Below are positions 44,242 through 53,428 of a DNA stretch of 64,000 nucleotides, piece by piece (within the stretch, counting starts at the first letter, position 1; every line of letters starts with the position of its first letter). A program made the position numbers and the translations under genes. This DNA comes from Thermocoleostomius sinensis A174. Lineage in GTDB: Bacteria > Cyanobacteriota > Cyanobacteriia > Elainellales > Elainellaceae. The notes under the pieces are model-generated. The model was given only the letters and a program-made list of their open reading frames with translations, made no database searches and was not told the DNA's origin. The stretch covers positions 1,837,026 to 1,901,025 of the forward strand of contig NZ_CP113797.1 of NCBI RefSeq assembly GCF_026802175.1, read 5' to 3'.

Positions 44242-45200
44242 TAATCCGTTTCTTCCTCGTACTCCACCACCCGCTTGCGCTCAGGAATATTCACCTGAGG
44301 AGCGCGATAGGGTGTGGGATTTTCGTCATCCTCCCAGGGATCTTTGGGGACTTCCTCTTCTTGCACTGCGTATTCAACCTGACGATTCTCGACCCGAACT
44401 TCTTCGTACTCTACATCTTGAGCATCGTCCCAATTAGCTTCTTCATATTCGGGCAACGGCTCGGGTTCGCGCATAGCCCGCACTTGCGGACGGGCCTGAG
44501 CTTCTTGCCAATTATCTTCATCCCAAGTTTCTTCAGCAACCGGAGTACGAGTACGAATCGGTTCGACTGGGGTTCGGACCCCTGACGGTAACTGATTGGT
44601 GGTGGAAGTTGGGGTGGGGTAGTAATCTACATCATCGCGTTCCCAGGGTGGACGACCGATGCCCACTCGTTCTAACAAGCCCACCGATAGTTGATTCAGC
44701 TTTTCTTCGGCTCCTTCAAAGACAATGAGGCGATCTGGCCCACTGCTGACCACTTCGTCCATCGACAGTTCGTAGGTGCTGATTAGCTGATCGGGAATTT
44801 GAGGGACGCCTAACGAGGCAATCACGATCGACTCGACCCGACCGTCAACCGTGTGAAACTTAAATCCCCGCACCTTACCGAGCATATCTCCTGTCTCGGT
44901 AATCACTTCGCTGCCGACTAGCTTACTGTAGGCTTCGGTATTAAAATCATCCTCAATGACGTTAGCATCATCCACCAAAACCACATCTCCAATCTGGCGG
45001 ACATTGCTGAGCAACATCGTCTGTTGAATATTTGAGAGGACGCCCGATAGCATACTGGCACGGATTCCAAACGCAACGACCTCACGGCGATCGACATCAA
45101 CCCAAATTTGGCTAACAATACCCAGCCTTCTACCACCATCTCGGGTGATCACCTGCGTTCCAATTAGATCAGCGCGTTGACAATATTGTTCAAAGGTCAT
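44238..45200 (-). CDS. PRC-barrel domain protein
   Basis: The 320-residue protein has two PRC-barrels: about 6-75 (LIGTQVITRDGGRRLGIVSQ) and about 90-165 (LVGSEVITETGDMLGKVRGF). A long disordered acidic, Glu/Arg/Pro-rich C-terminal half follows (about 200-320). PRC barrels occur in photosynthetic reaction-centre H subunits and in RimM; cyanobacterial two-barrel proteins are of unknown role. It lies 211 bases downstream of smc on the same strand, separated by two large dyads. Confidence 0.9.
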   Translation of the reverse strand: MTFEQYCQRADLIGTQVITRDGGRRLGIVSQIWVDVDRREVVAFGIRASMLSGVLSNIQQTMLLSNVRQIGDVVLVDDANVIEDDFNTEAYSKLVGSEVITETGDMLGKVRGFKFHTVDGRVESIVIASLGVPQIPDQLISTYELSMDEVVSSGPDRLIVFEGAEEKLNQLSVGLLERVGIGRPPWERDDVDYYPTPTSTTNQLPSGVRTPVEPIRTRTPVAEETWDEDNWQEAQARPQVRAMREPEPLPEYEEANWDDAQDVEYEEVRVENRQVEYAVQEEEVPKDPWEDDENPTPYRAPQVNIPERKRVVEYEEETDY

Positions 45201-45231
45201 TTTAGAGTCCCGATCCCGAGGCTGCTTACTA

Positions 45232-45261
45232 TATCAGCAAATAATCTATCAGCAAATAATC
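45232..45261 (-). repeat. 15-bp tandem duplication
   Basis: TATCAGCAAATAATC occurs twice in tandem (45232-45246 and 45247-45261), just upstream of the PRC-barrel start at 45200 on the minus strand. It is perfect, so probably recent. Confidence 0.9.
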
Positions 45262-45273
45262 CAGTGTTCTGCC

Positions 45274-45300
45274 CTGATATCCAAAGCGTTTGGATATCAG
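45274..45300. promoter_or_regulatory. 12-bp perfect dyad between smc and the PRC-barrel gene
   Basis: CTGATATCCAAA and TTTGGATATCAG are perfect inverse repeats around GCG. No T-run follows on either strand, so an operator or RNA-processing hairpin is more likely than a terminator. A second 9-bp dyad, ACAGGACAG / CTGTCCTGT, lies at 45348-45373. Confidence 0.55.
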
Positions 45301-45411
45301 TCCTAATTGAAAGATTACACGGGATTATACCAGGGCTTGTCGCATTCACAGGACAGATCTTTGGCTGTCCTGTCATCTTCATCATGACTGGCGATGAGAG
45401 AATGTGACCTG

Positions 45412-48400
45412 CTATACAGAAGCACTTTGTGGCTGTAAGTCTAATCCCAGAACTTGTGTGTAGGCTCCCCGTGCTTGGGTGACGCCGATCGTGCGTTGAG
45501 CCGACTCAATCATAGGACGGCGAAGACTTACCACGATGAATTGCGCTTGCTGTGCCTGATGTTTAATCATTCTAGCTAATCGTTCTACGTTTGCCCCGTC
45601 TAAAAACATATCCACTTCATCAAATGCATAAAATGGAGAGGGGCGATAGCGTTGCAGCGCAAAAATAAAGCTGAGGGCGGTTAGAGATTTTTCACCCCCC
45701 GACATGGAAGCCAAGCGGCGCACGGGTTTTCCTTTGGGATGAGCCACCAAGTTCAGTCCGCTAGCAAAGGGATCTTCCTGGTTATCTAGTTGCAGATAGC
45801 CATCGCCATCCGAAAGTTCAGCAAAGATGGATTGAAAATTTTTGTTGACGGCATCAAAGGCTTCTTTGAAAGCTCGCCGCCGCAAAGTTGTGAAGTTTTC
45901 AATTCGCAGCAGCAATTCTGATCGCTCTTCATCGAGTGTGCCCAACTTTTCGCTCAATTCTTCCAGACGAGTTTGAGTGCGCTCATATTCTTCTAGCGCT
46001 AGCATATTCACGGGTTCCATCGCTTGTAACCGTTTTTGCATCGATCGCAATTCTTGTTGCAATTGCTCTAGCGCCAAATTTTCGGGAAGTTCAGGCAATG
46101 GATCGGGAAGTTCTGCCCGTTGAGCCGCTAGCTGTTCCTGCAAGTCTGCCTGCTGTTGTCGCTGTGCGGCTTGGGTTTCGATCGTCTTCTGCCGCTGCCA
46201 TTCCAACTGCTGTTGTTGGGTTTGTTGCTCGCGCAGTTGTCGCTCTGCTCGATCGCGCTCCTGTTTTTCGGCTGCTAGGGTTTGGTCTAGTCCAGCTAGG
46301 GCTGTTTGGGTTTCAGTAATTTGCTCGGTCAGAGTGGCCGCTTGAGTGCCCAATGCTGAATGCTGATTCAGAAGGGTGGTCTGTTGAGTGCGACATTCTT
46401 GCAGTCGATCGCGAGCCTGATTGATGCGCTCCTGAATGCGATGCCGCTGGTTGTCGAGATCTTGAAGCCGCTGTTCGGCTGATTGCAGCGCTAGTTGCCG
46501 CTGACTCAGTTCTGCTTCCTGAACGCGAATATTGGCTTGAATCTGCTGCCATTCGCTGTGGGTTTGGGACTGTTCTAACTCCCCTAACGTTTGGCGTAGC
46601 TGTTGTAGGTTGGTTTCCTGCCCTGGGAGTTGCTGTTCCAATGCCTGCAAGCGCGTTTGGGCCGTCGCCAGTTCCTGCTGCTGTTGAGCTAGCTGCGATC
46701 GAAGCTGACCATCCTGCGTTGTCAGGCTCATAATGCGAGCTTGCAACTGCTCGGCTTGAAGCTGAATTTCTCGATGCTGTTGCCGGGCTTCGATCAGGGC
46801 TTGAGAGGCTTGCTTCACGTCCAGCGCTGCCTTACCGATCGCCTGCTCACAGCGAGATAAGACGCGATCGATTTCCTGGAGACGTTCCCGTAGGGCTATC
46901 GCTTCAGCCGATTCAGCGGGTTCCACAGTGCCAAAGTGCAAAGCTCCCTGACGTGAGGAGACGCTACCGCCAGTCATGGCGCCGCTCGTTTCTAGCAGTT
47001 CTCCGTCTAGGGTGACAATCCGGTATTCGCCCATCTGTCGCCGCGCGGCATCGAGCGTTGTAAACACCACCGTATTGCCAAACACGTAGGCGAACACATC
47101 CCGATAGCGATCGTCGCACTCAATCAAATTGCTGGCATAGTCCACAAAACCATCGGGTCGATTCCATAGGGGCAGGGGCGTGAAGTGGGGCGATCGAATT
47201 TTGTTGAGGGGAAGAAACGTGGCTCGGCCGCCACGCTGTCGTTTCAGCAGTTGAATTCCGGCCGCCGCCACACCGTCATCTTCTACCACCAGATGGGCTA
47301 ACCTCCCACCTGCGGCGATTTCCAGCGCTAACTGATACTGCGGATCGACCCGACCCAATTGCGCCACCAAGCCGCAAATGCCCGATAGTCCAGAATTTTG
47401 CAACAGTTGAATTACACCAGTTCCTTGGGCCTCCTGCAAAGCCTGGGCTTGGGCTTCCAGCTTATCTAACTGACGCTGTTTCTCACGCTGTTCTTGCAGC
47501 AGGCGAGTTTGGGTTTCCTGTTGAAGGCGTAGTTCCCGTTCGGCGGATATCACCGACTGTTGCAGCGCATCCACCTGTTGGCGTGCTTCTCCCAAGCGAC
47601 CAATGATATCAGTGTAGGCGTGCTGTTTTTCGGTGGTTTCAGCCTCCACCGCTGCCAAGGCTTGCGCTTGCTCCGCGATTTTGGTTTGCAGTTGCGCCGA
47701 TCGCTCTTGCAGCCGAACCTGCTCGGTGCGCTGCGGTTCAATTATGTTCAGCAAATCTTCAATTTGGTGGCGCAGGCGGGTTTGTTCTTGCACCCAAGCT
47801 TCCGACGCAGCGGCGATCGTGCTGGCGGACTCCCGACGGCGATCGAGTTCCTGTTGGGCAACTTCCTTGGCTTGACGTAGCGATACTAACTCCTGAGTTT
47901 CCACCTGATGGTGCTCTTGGGAAATTTGCTCTAGGATTTGAATCTGTTCCTGAATATCCTGCTGAGTACGCTCCAGATTGACCGTAATATCGCGGCTAGA
48001 GGCAATCAACTCTTGTTCTTGGCGTTGCAATTGCCGCAGTTCGGCTTCGCGGGTGGCTAGGGTGGCTTGCAAGGCTAACAGTTCATCTTCACCCAAAGCT
48101 TTCACCCGTGCGTTTAGCTCCTCCAGATGAGCCGTTGCCTGTTGAATCTCACTGGAGAGGGCAACCAGTTGATGGTTGAGAGCGGCAATCGCCCGATCGC
48201 CCGCCTCAATTTGTCCCTGGATCTGCTGCGCTTGCCGCTCTTGCCCCCGCCACACCAACACCGCTTCCCACTGGCTTTTATCTTGCAGTTCCGCTCGCAG
48301 TCGTTGATATTTCTCGGCTTTAATCCGATCTTGCGCCAATCGATCGCGCTGCTCGATCAATTCCTTTTCCACAATGCGGAAGCGTTCTTCCCGTTCCTTC

Positions 48401-49137
48401 ACCGCATCCAGTTTTTCCTTAGCCTGGATAATTTTGCGATCGAACGCGGCCACCCCCGCTAACTCATCAATAATTTCGCGCCGCTCTCGCGAGTTCATGG
48501 AGATGATGCTGGTTACGTCCCCCTGTAGGACAACGTTGTAGCCTTCGGGGTAAACACGAAACTTGTGCAGTTGCTCGTGCAGTTCCGTCAGGGTGCAGGG
48601 TTGCCCATTGATATAGTAATTCGAGGTATACGTGCCTTGCTGAGTAACGCGCAGTTTGCGCATCACCGTCCATTCGGTCAGGGCTTGTAGGTCTGATGTC
48701 TGTGGCTCGAACTCGGTGGTGTGTCCATTACTGGTGTGCCCATTGCCATTGGGCCCATCGCTAACATCGATCGATGCTTCTGTCTCGTCTAGGGTTGGCT
48801 CCCCATCCTCTTCGCTAGCGGCAGTCTGACTGTCTAGCTCGTCTTCTTCCAATGCCCGCAGATCGCCCGGTTCAATGGCAAACGTCACGGTAACACTGGC
48901 CTCCACCATCGATCGCCCTCGTCCGGCTGTTTGATTTTGGTTGACCAAATCTGGCAAGCGCTCGGCTCGCATTCCCTTGGAACTGGACAAGCCCAACGCA
49001 AACAGCAGCGCATCAAGAATATTGGACTTACCAGACCCATTGGGGCCAGAAATGACCGTGAACCCTGGCAACAGAGGAACGCTCGTCGTGCCGCCAAACG
49101 ATTTGAAGTGGGTTAGCTCAACACGCTTAATGTACAC
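45412..49137 (-). CDS. smc: Chromosome segregation protein SMC
   Basis: The 1241-residue SMC ATPase organises and separates chromosomes. The N-terminal head has Walker A in ISGPNGSGKSNILDALLFAL (about 29-48) and an acidic low-complexity insert at about 105-165. Two long coiled coils flank a hinge (about 570-730, with QYQLALEIAAGGRLAHLVVE). The C-terminal head has the signature SMSGGEKSLTALSFIFALQR and Walker B PFYAFDEVDMFLDG. Length fits the family. The partners ScpA and ScpB are not in the window. The next gene on the strand is the PRC-barrel protein, after two dyads. Confidence 0.96.
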   Translation of the reverse strand: MYIKRVELTHFKSFGGTTSVPLLPGFTVISGPNGSGKSNILDALLFALGLSSSKGMRAERLPDLVNQNQTAGRGRSMVEASVTVTFAIEPGDLRALEEDELDSQTAASEEDGEPTLDETEASIDVSDGPNGNGHTSNGHTTEFEPQTSDLQALTEWTVMRKLRVTQQGTYTSNYYINGQPCTLTELHEQLHKFRVYPEGYNVVLQGDVTSIISMNSRERREIIDELAGVAAFDRKIIQAKEKLDAVKEREERFRIVEKELIEQRDRLAQDRIKAEKYQRLRAELQDKSQWEAVLVWRGQERQAQQIQGQIEAGDRAIAALNHQLVALSSEIQQATAHLEELNARVKALGEDELLALQATLATREAELRQLQRQEQELIASSRDITVNLERTQQDIQEQIQILEQISQEHHQVETQELVSLRQAKEVAQQELDRRRESASTIAAASEAWVQEQTRLRHQIEDLLNIIEPQRTEQVRLQERSAQLQTKIAEQAQALAAVEAETTEKQHAYTDIIGRLGEARQQVDALQQSVISAERELRLQQETQTRLLQEQREKQRQLDKLEAQAQALQEAQGTGVIQLLQNSGLSGICGLVAQLGRVDPQYQLALEIAAGGRLAHLVVEDDGVAAAGIQLLKRQRGGRATFLPLNKIRSPHFTPLPLWNRPDGFVDYASNLIECDDRYRDVFAYVFGNTVVFTTLDAARRQMGEYRIVTLDGELLETSGAMTGGSVSSRQGALHFGTVEPAESAEAIALRERLQEIDRVLSRCEQAIGKAALDVKQASQALIEARQQHREIQLQAEQLQARIMSLTTQDGQLRSQLAQQQQELATAQTRLQALEQQLPGQETNLQQLRQTLGELEQSQTHSEWQQIQANIRVQEAELSQRQLALQSAEQRLQDLDNQRHRIQERINQARDRLQECRTQQTTLLNQHSALGTQAATLTEQITETQTALAGLDQTLAAEKQERDRAERQLREQQTQQQQLEWQRQKTIETQAAQRQQQADLQEQLAAQRAELPDPLPELPENLALEQLQQELRSMQKRLQAMEPVNMLALEEYERTQTRLEELSEKLGTLDEERSELLLRIENFTTLRRRAFKEAFDAVNKNFQSIFAELSDGDGYLQLDNQEDPFASGLNLVAHPKGKPVRRLASMSGGEKSLTALSFIFALQRYRPSPFYAFDEVDMFLDGANVERLARMIKHQAQQAQFIVVSLRRPMIESAQRTIGVTQARGAYTQVLGLDLQPQSASV

Positions 49138-49417
49138 GCAACCTCTGCTCGAAGAACGGCGTCAACTTAAGTACAACACAAAATAAGTACAAATATACTA
49201 GCGATTTCAAGTTTTGAACACTAATTCTAGCCAAAATTAGCAAAAAAACTGGAGTTCGCCTTAACTGTACTGAAAAAGTTTCGTTTTGGAACGCAGAGTT
49301 TGGGGAATGGGGGGGTGAGGGTGGGGAGAAGGGAAGGAGAGAATGTAGTAATTTTGACTTGCTAAACAGAGTGGGTTTTGGTAGGCTGATGCGTTAGAGC
49401 TATCTGAATCTTGCGTG
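49138..49417. other. smc promoter region with a purine tract
   Basis: The region upstream of smc is AT-rich near 49190-49260. A G-rich tract (about 49310-49340, GGGGGGGTGAGGGTGGGG-like) resembles the dispersed purine tracts at other gene boundaries. Confidence 0.45.
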
Positions 49418-49630
49418 AAGGTAGCCAATTTACCTAGAGACGAATTCTCTAGCGCTAGCTCAGGCGTTCACCGCCAAGTAAAACACCTGAACTAGCTGAC
49501 CTCAGACTGATAGAGCCAGTCCAAGGCTAGGGTGATTATATCGCCCTGTGCTTTCAGCTTGCGCTGTCTGAGTGGGTTGAGAGCGAGTCTCTAGGGTTTC
49601 TTCAACCCTAGAACAAACGAGGTTATTTTT
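49418..49630 (+). promoter_or_regulatory. Structured 5' leader B (candidate cis-regulatory RNA)
   Basis: AAGGTAG (49418-49424) is followed by P1 CTAGAGA/TCTCTAG (49434-49440 / 49446-49452) and P2 GCTAG/CTAGC (49454-49458 / 49492-49496) enclosing P3 TCAGG/CCTGA (49460-49464 / 49486-49490). Next come P4 GACTG/CAGTC with loop ATAGAGC (49505-49521), the block AAGGCTAGG, and P5 AGGGTGA/TCGCCCT (49529-49547) with loop TTATA. A hairpin CTAGGGTT/AACCCTAG (49591-49611) sits before the CGAGGT ribosome site. It matches leader A element by element and in total length. Confidence 0.65.
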
Positions 49631-49879
49631 ATGGCTGATAAATTGATTTATACCCCCGGATCTGACGATCGCCCCTATAGATCCGGCAGACGCAGCGTGC
49701 GAAATTTCCTGCTGGGTGCTCCAGAAGATGTGGCAGAGACGATCGCGGAGTTACACGTCAAACAATTTGCCGAAGCCAACCTGTGGTCACGATCGCTCAC
49801 CTTCCCCGAAATTCAGCGAGAATTCCTCTTGTAACCTGGTGAAGTGATGCGCGTCTACAAACGCTATGTCTCACGGTAG
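49631..49879 (+). pseudogene. Second copy of the leader-linked small protein, with in-frame TAA
   Basis: The frame gives 67 residues (MADKLIYTPGSDDRPYRSGR ... WSRSLTFPEIQREFLL) and then TAA at 49832-49834. The same frame continues PGEVMRVYKRYVSR to TAG at 49877-49879, exactly the conserved C-terminus of the intact copy (EPGEIMRIYKRYVDR). The two cysteines of the intact copy are absent. One base change has therefore removed the last 14 residues. Either the gene is decaying, or the short form works, or the stop is sometimes read through. Leader B in front of it is intact. Confidence 0.75.
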
Positions 49880-50333
49880 AGAGCACTCTGGAGAGTTTTC
49901 AGGGAATAAAGTCTATTTAGATGCTTAGTCATGGGTAATTGGTAAGCATGATTCATTATTTATCACCTTTTACCCGTGACTCTAGCTCTTGGCAATCTCG
50001 ATCGGGGTTCAAATTGCATCCCTCCGGTAACTTCGTTTTGCAAAGCTTGGCAGAACTGAGTTGTTCTTCAGTCCAGTTTTTAACATAGCCCTAACGGCTA
50101 GAACCGTTCTGCCTGCGATCGACCCTTATTCTACAGCAGCACCGCATCTGTAAGGCTAATCTACTTGTGCAATAACTTGCGCGATTTCTTGAGGAGTTGC
50201 GCCGATCGCCAACATCGCCCGAATTAGCAGTTCGATTGACACTGAATCTGATAGATTTGCTCGATCGCCGCATCCCAACAATTATTGGGGTGCAAACGCT
50301 AAACTACTTAACGATCGCTCTCACTGTCCTCGC
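49880..50333. other. Intergenic region with a short coding-like remnant
   Basis: On the minus strand 50242-50156 reads VSIELLIRAMLAIGATPQEI AQVIAQVD and then stops, which looks like the end of a helical protein but is only 28 codons long with no clear start. The rest shows no feature. It may be a gene remnant. Confidence 0.35.
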
Positions 50334-51545
50334 ATGGTTGAACAACTGAAGCCTCGCTACTCCGTTTCCTGGATTGACAACATTGCTGATATCCCTCAGA
50401 TAGAATGGGATGCCATGGCCACGCCGTTGAAAACACCCTTTCTAGAGTGGGAATGGCTGCGCAATATGGAAACCTCTGGCAGTGCCACTGCAAAAGCCGG
50501 ATGGGTTCCGCGTCACCTGACGGTATGGCGCGATCGATCGTTGATTGGCGCGGCTCCAATGTATGTCAAAGGGCACAGCTTTGGCGAATTTGTCTTTGAT
50601 CATCAGTGGGCAGATATCTCCGAGCGCTTAGGCGTGCGCTATTACCCGAAACTATTGGGTATGTCGCCCTTTACGCCAGCAGAAGGTTATCGCTTTTTGA
50701 TTGCTCCCGGTGAGGACGAAGACGAAATTACTGAAATCATGGTGGGGGCGATTGATCATTTCTGTATGCGCCACCAGATTTCTGGCTGCAATTTCTTGTA
50801 TGTCGATCCAGAGTGGCGGCGGCGGATGGAGCGACATGGCTTTGTCAGTTGGCTGCATCACAGTTTTGTCTGGTCAAATCAAGGCTTTCAAACTTTTGAT
50901 GATTACCTGGCTGTCTTCAACGCGAATCAGCGGCGCAACATTAAACGTGAACGCAAAGCTGTGGCTCAGGCTGGGTTGCGCCTGCAAGCTCTAACTGGCG
51001 ATGAAATTACCAAACCGTTGCTAGCGAGTGTGTATCACTTCTACTGCGACACCTGTGACAAATTCGGTTGGTGGGGTAGTAAGTATCTGACGCCCAAGTT
51101 TTTTGATCAACTCGCTCCTAACTATATCCATCGGGTGGTGGTATTTGCGGTTTATCCCGAAGACAGCGATGACTATCCTGTCGGCATGTCGTTCTGCGTG
51201 ACGAAGGGCGATCGGCTGTATGGGCGCTATTGGGGGGCAACACAGGATTTTGATAACTTGCACTTCGATGCGTGCTACTACACGCCGATTGAATGGGCGA
51301 TTGCCAACAACATTCAACTATTTGATCCAGGGGCAGGCGGGCGTCACAAAAAGCGGCGCGGCTTTCCAGCGATGCCCAATCACTCGCTGCATCGGTTCTA
51401 TAACGATCGCCTTCAGCAAATTTTGCAAACCTACATCGGTCAGGTTAACCAAATGGAACGGCAGGAGATGGACGCTATCAACGCTAACTTACCCTTTAAG
51501 CAACAATCAACAACACAACAGCAAAACAATAAAGGCTGTGATTGA
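50334..51545 (+). CDS. COG3146-type GNAT/FemAB-like protein
   Basis: The 403-residue protein belongs to the peptidogalycan-synthesis/GNAT-fold family (COG3146, DUF482). It shows PQIEWDAMATPLKTPFLEWE, a central RRNIKRERKAVAQAGLRLQA region, and a C-terminal YYTPIEWAIANNIQLFDPGA with AGGRHKKRRGFPAMPNHSLH. FemAB-like proteins transfer amino acids or acyl groups; the substrate here is unknown. The start is the ATG at 50334. It converges with birA. Confidence 0.85.
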   Translation: MVEQLKPRYSVSWIDNIADIPQIEWDAMATPLKTPFLEWEWLRNMETSGSATAKAGWVPRHLTVWRDRSLIGAAPMYVKGHSFGEFVFDHQWADISERLGVRYYPKLLGMSPFTPAEGYRFLIAPGEDEDEITEIMVGAIDHFCMRHQISGCNFLYVDPEWRRRMERHGFVSWLHHSFVWSNQGFQTFDDYLAVFNANQRRNIKRERKAVAQAGLRLQALTGDEITKPLLASVYHFYCDTCDKFGWWGSKYLTPKFFDQLAPNYIHRVVVFAVYPEDSDDYPVGMSFCVTKGDRLYGRYWGATQDFDNLHFDACYYTPIEWAIANNIQLFDPGAGGRHKKRRGFPAMPNHSLHRFYNDRLQQILQTYIGQVNQMERQEMDAINANLPFKQQSTTQQQNNKGCD

Positions 51546-51550
51546 ACGGT

Positions 51551-52426
51551 TTACGGGTTCATTGTTGCCTGCTGTGAGGTAGATGTGGCATAGCTCAAAC
51601 GTACTCGATCGGCTCCCAGATAAATTTCAGTGGCGGCCGAGTGCAGCCATACGCGCAATTGTCCTAGGGCTGTCACTCCTACGATCGTTCCGACTTGTCC
51701 CTCGACTGTAATTGGATGACCACAATTCACACAAAGTTGCTCGTAGGCCGCCACTAAGCTGTTGCTGCCGCGCTGTTGCCAATGGAGATATCCCAATTTC
51801 AACCCGTGTAGGACGAGTGCTGCCAAACCTTCAAGGCTGTCGATTGAAGGGCGATCGATCTTCTCAAGCAACTCGTTACTAGCCAAAACTTGCCGCAAGT
51901 TAACAGCCAATTCTGGTACAGGATTCCTCCAATTCAAACCTACTCCAATTACTGCTTGCTGAATCTGCTCGCCAGCGACTCGGGTTTCGGTTAAAATTCC
52001 GCCAAGCTTATAACCATCGACAACCAAATCATTCAACCACTTAATTCCAACGGGAACTCCATAGCCGCGTAATATTGCCGCAATGCCCCAAGCACTACCC
52101 AAGGTTAGTTGCCCTGCCTGAGCAACGGGAAACTGGGGAGTAAGCCCCAACGATAGATACAGCCCGCCGGGTTCTGAACACCACTGATGTCCCCGCTGAC
52201 CCCGCCCCGCCTGTTGTTGCAACGCGATGACTACCGTCCCGGCGGCTCCCTGCCGCAACCGTTCCCACACGATCGTATTGGTCGATGAAACGGTTTCAAA
52301 CACCTGAATTTGAAACGCTGGAAAATCGCTGTTTTTCAACTGAAGTTGGTAGGACTCAGCCAGCAAGTTGATCATCACAGGTGTATTGTTCAACGATCGC
52401 TCCAACTGTTGCAAATCAAAGCTCAT
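51551..52426 (-). CDS. birA: Biotin--[acetyl-CoA-carboxylase] ligase
   Basis: The ~291-residue ligase activates biotin with ATP and attaches it to the biotin carrier protein of acetyl-CoA carboxylase. The catalytic domain has VSSTNTIVWERL, the biotinyl-AMP loop QQAGRGQRGHQW and the lysine motif IKWLNDLVVDGYKLGGI. There is no N-terminal repressor helix-turn-helix, so it is the monofunctional type. ATG 52426 (MSFDLQQLERSLNNTP) is preferred to 52441. Confidence 0.9.
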   Translation of the reverse strand: MSFDLQQLERSLNNTPVMINLLAESYQLQLKNSDFPAFQIQVFETVSSTNTIVWERLRQGAAGTVVIALQQQAGRGQRGHQWCSEPGGLYLSLGLTPQFPVAQAGQLTLGSAWGIAAILRGYGVPVGIKWLNDLVVDGYKLGGILTETRVAGEQIQQAVIGVGLNWRNPVPELAVNLRQVLASNELLEKIDRPSIDSLEGLAALVLHGLKLGYLHWQQRGSNSLVAAYEQLCVNCGHPITVEGQVGTIVGVTALGQLRVWLHSAATEIYLGADRVRLSYATSTSQQATMNP

Positions 52427-52568
52427 GCTGTAATCATTCACCTTTCTAGCTCAAGATCAAAATTAAGAGTCGCAAACTTACACAATTGTGCCATGCGGTA
52501 GCATAAACAGAGTTCGTGATGCCTCCTCAGTTCCCAACCCCAACCTCCTAACCCCCAAATCCCCAACC

Positions 52569-53423
52569 ATGCATACTTGGCACTGGCACACCTGGCAAGG
52601 ACGGTCTTACCTCACCTGTAGCTTATTAAAAGACTGGCAACATGGTTTTTTTACCCAACAGTTTTGGGCGCAAACGCCGTTTGAACTAGTGGCGGCCCTA
52701 AGTCCGACCGCCAATGTCTACCAAGTAAAACAAGTTCACGGCAATACGGTCCTCAGTTCTTCCGAGGTAGAACGATCGTTAGCAGAAGAGCCTGCTGCCG
52801 CAGATCCAGAGAACGATCGGGTGGTGTTTCCTGATGCTGATGGGCTGATGAGTCAGCAAGCCAACCAAGCGGTGTGGGTTTGTACGGCTGACTGTACCCC
52901 TGTCTTGATTGCCGATGATGAAACTGGGCAAGTGGCGGCTGTCCATGCGGGTTGGCGTGGCACAGCGTTAGGCATTGTACAAAAGGCGGTCGATCGGCTG
53001 TTGGCACAAGGCAGTCAGATTAAAAATCTGCGGGTGGCGATGGGCCCAGCGATTGCAGGCGAAGTGTATCAAGTCTCAACGACCGTGGCGGCTCAAGTGG
53101 GAGCGACAATCGTACAGCCACCCGACATCTCGGCATCACCGCTAGCAACCGTCGATTCACTGGATGAATCGATCGCCACGTCTGATGAAATTTTGGAGAA
53201 GTTGCGACAGTTGCCCAATTCTCCGGTGTTTGACGATCCACAACCCGGACGAGTGCGCTTAGATGTGCGGCGGGTGAATGCGCTTCAGCTAGAGCAACGG
53301 GGAATTGCGCCAGACCAAGTGGCGATCGCGCCCTACTGTACCTACCAAAACCCAGAATTGTTCTTTTCTTACCGGCGAGAACGGCAAAAGAAAGTGCAGT
53401 GGTCTGGAATAGTGAGTACGTAA
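52569..53423 (+). CDS. pgeF: Peptidoglycan editing factor PgeF (laccase domain)
   Basis: The ~284-residue protein (MHTWHWHTWQGRSYLTCSLL) is of the YfiH/PgeF multicopper-oxidase-like family, which removes mis-incorporated amino acids from peptidoglycan precursors. The metal-binding motifs are YQVKQVHGN, WVCTADCTPVLIAD and AAVHAGWRGTALGI; a late IAPYCTYQNPELFFSYRRE is also typical. An inserted acidic segment (about residues 75-95) and another at about 195-225 make it somewhat long. The gene converges with the dihydroorotase gene. Confidence 0.9.
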   Translation: MHTWHWHTWQGRSYLTCSLLKDWQHGFFTQQFWAQTPFELVAALSPTANVYQVKQVHGNTVLSSSEVERSLAEEPAAADPENDRVVFPDADGLMSQQANQAVWVCTADCTPVLIADDETGQVAAVHAGWRGTALGIVQKAVDRLLAQGSQIKNLRVAMGPAIAGEVYQVSTTVAAQVGATIVQPPDISASPLATVDSLDESIATSDEILEKLRQLPNSPVFDDPQPGRVRLDVRRVNALQLEQRGIAPDQVAIAPYCTYQNPELFFSYRRERQKKVQWSGIVST

Positions 53424-53428
53424 ACACG

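Noticed and set aside
45936-49186. Plus-strand frames over smc
   Set aside because: They are shadows of the long smc coding sequence, with Gln/Leu codon complements giving Leu/Ala-rich frames.
49418-49630. Leader as the glutamine (glnA/downstream-peptide) riboswitch
   Set aside because: The segment contains CGTTCACCG, but the conserved GGAAGTAGG-type 3' element of that class is absent in both copies.
50000-50035. tRNA-like GGGGTTCAAATTGCATCCC segment
   Set aside because: A T-arm-like sequence is present, but no acceptor, D-arm or anticodon stem can be built around it.
50156-50242. 28-codon frame VSIELLIRAMLAIGATPQEI...
   Set aside because: The C-terminus looks protein-like, but the frame is too short and its start is uncertain. 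It is kept only as a remark in the gap entry.
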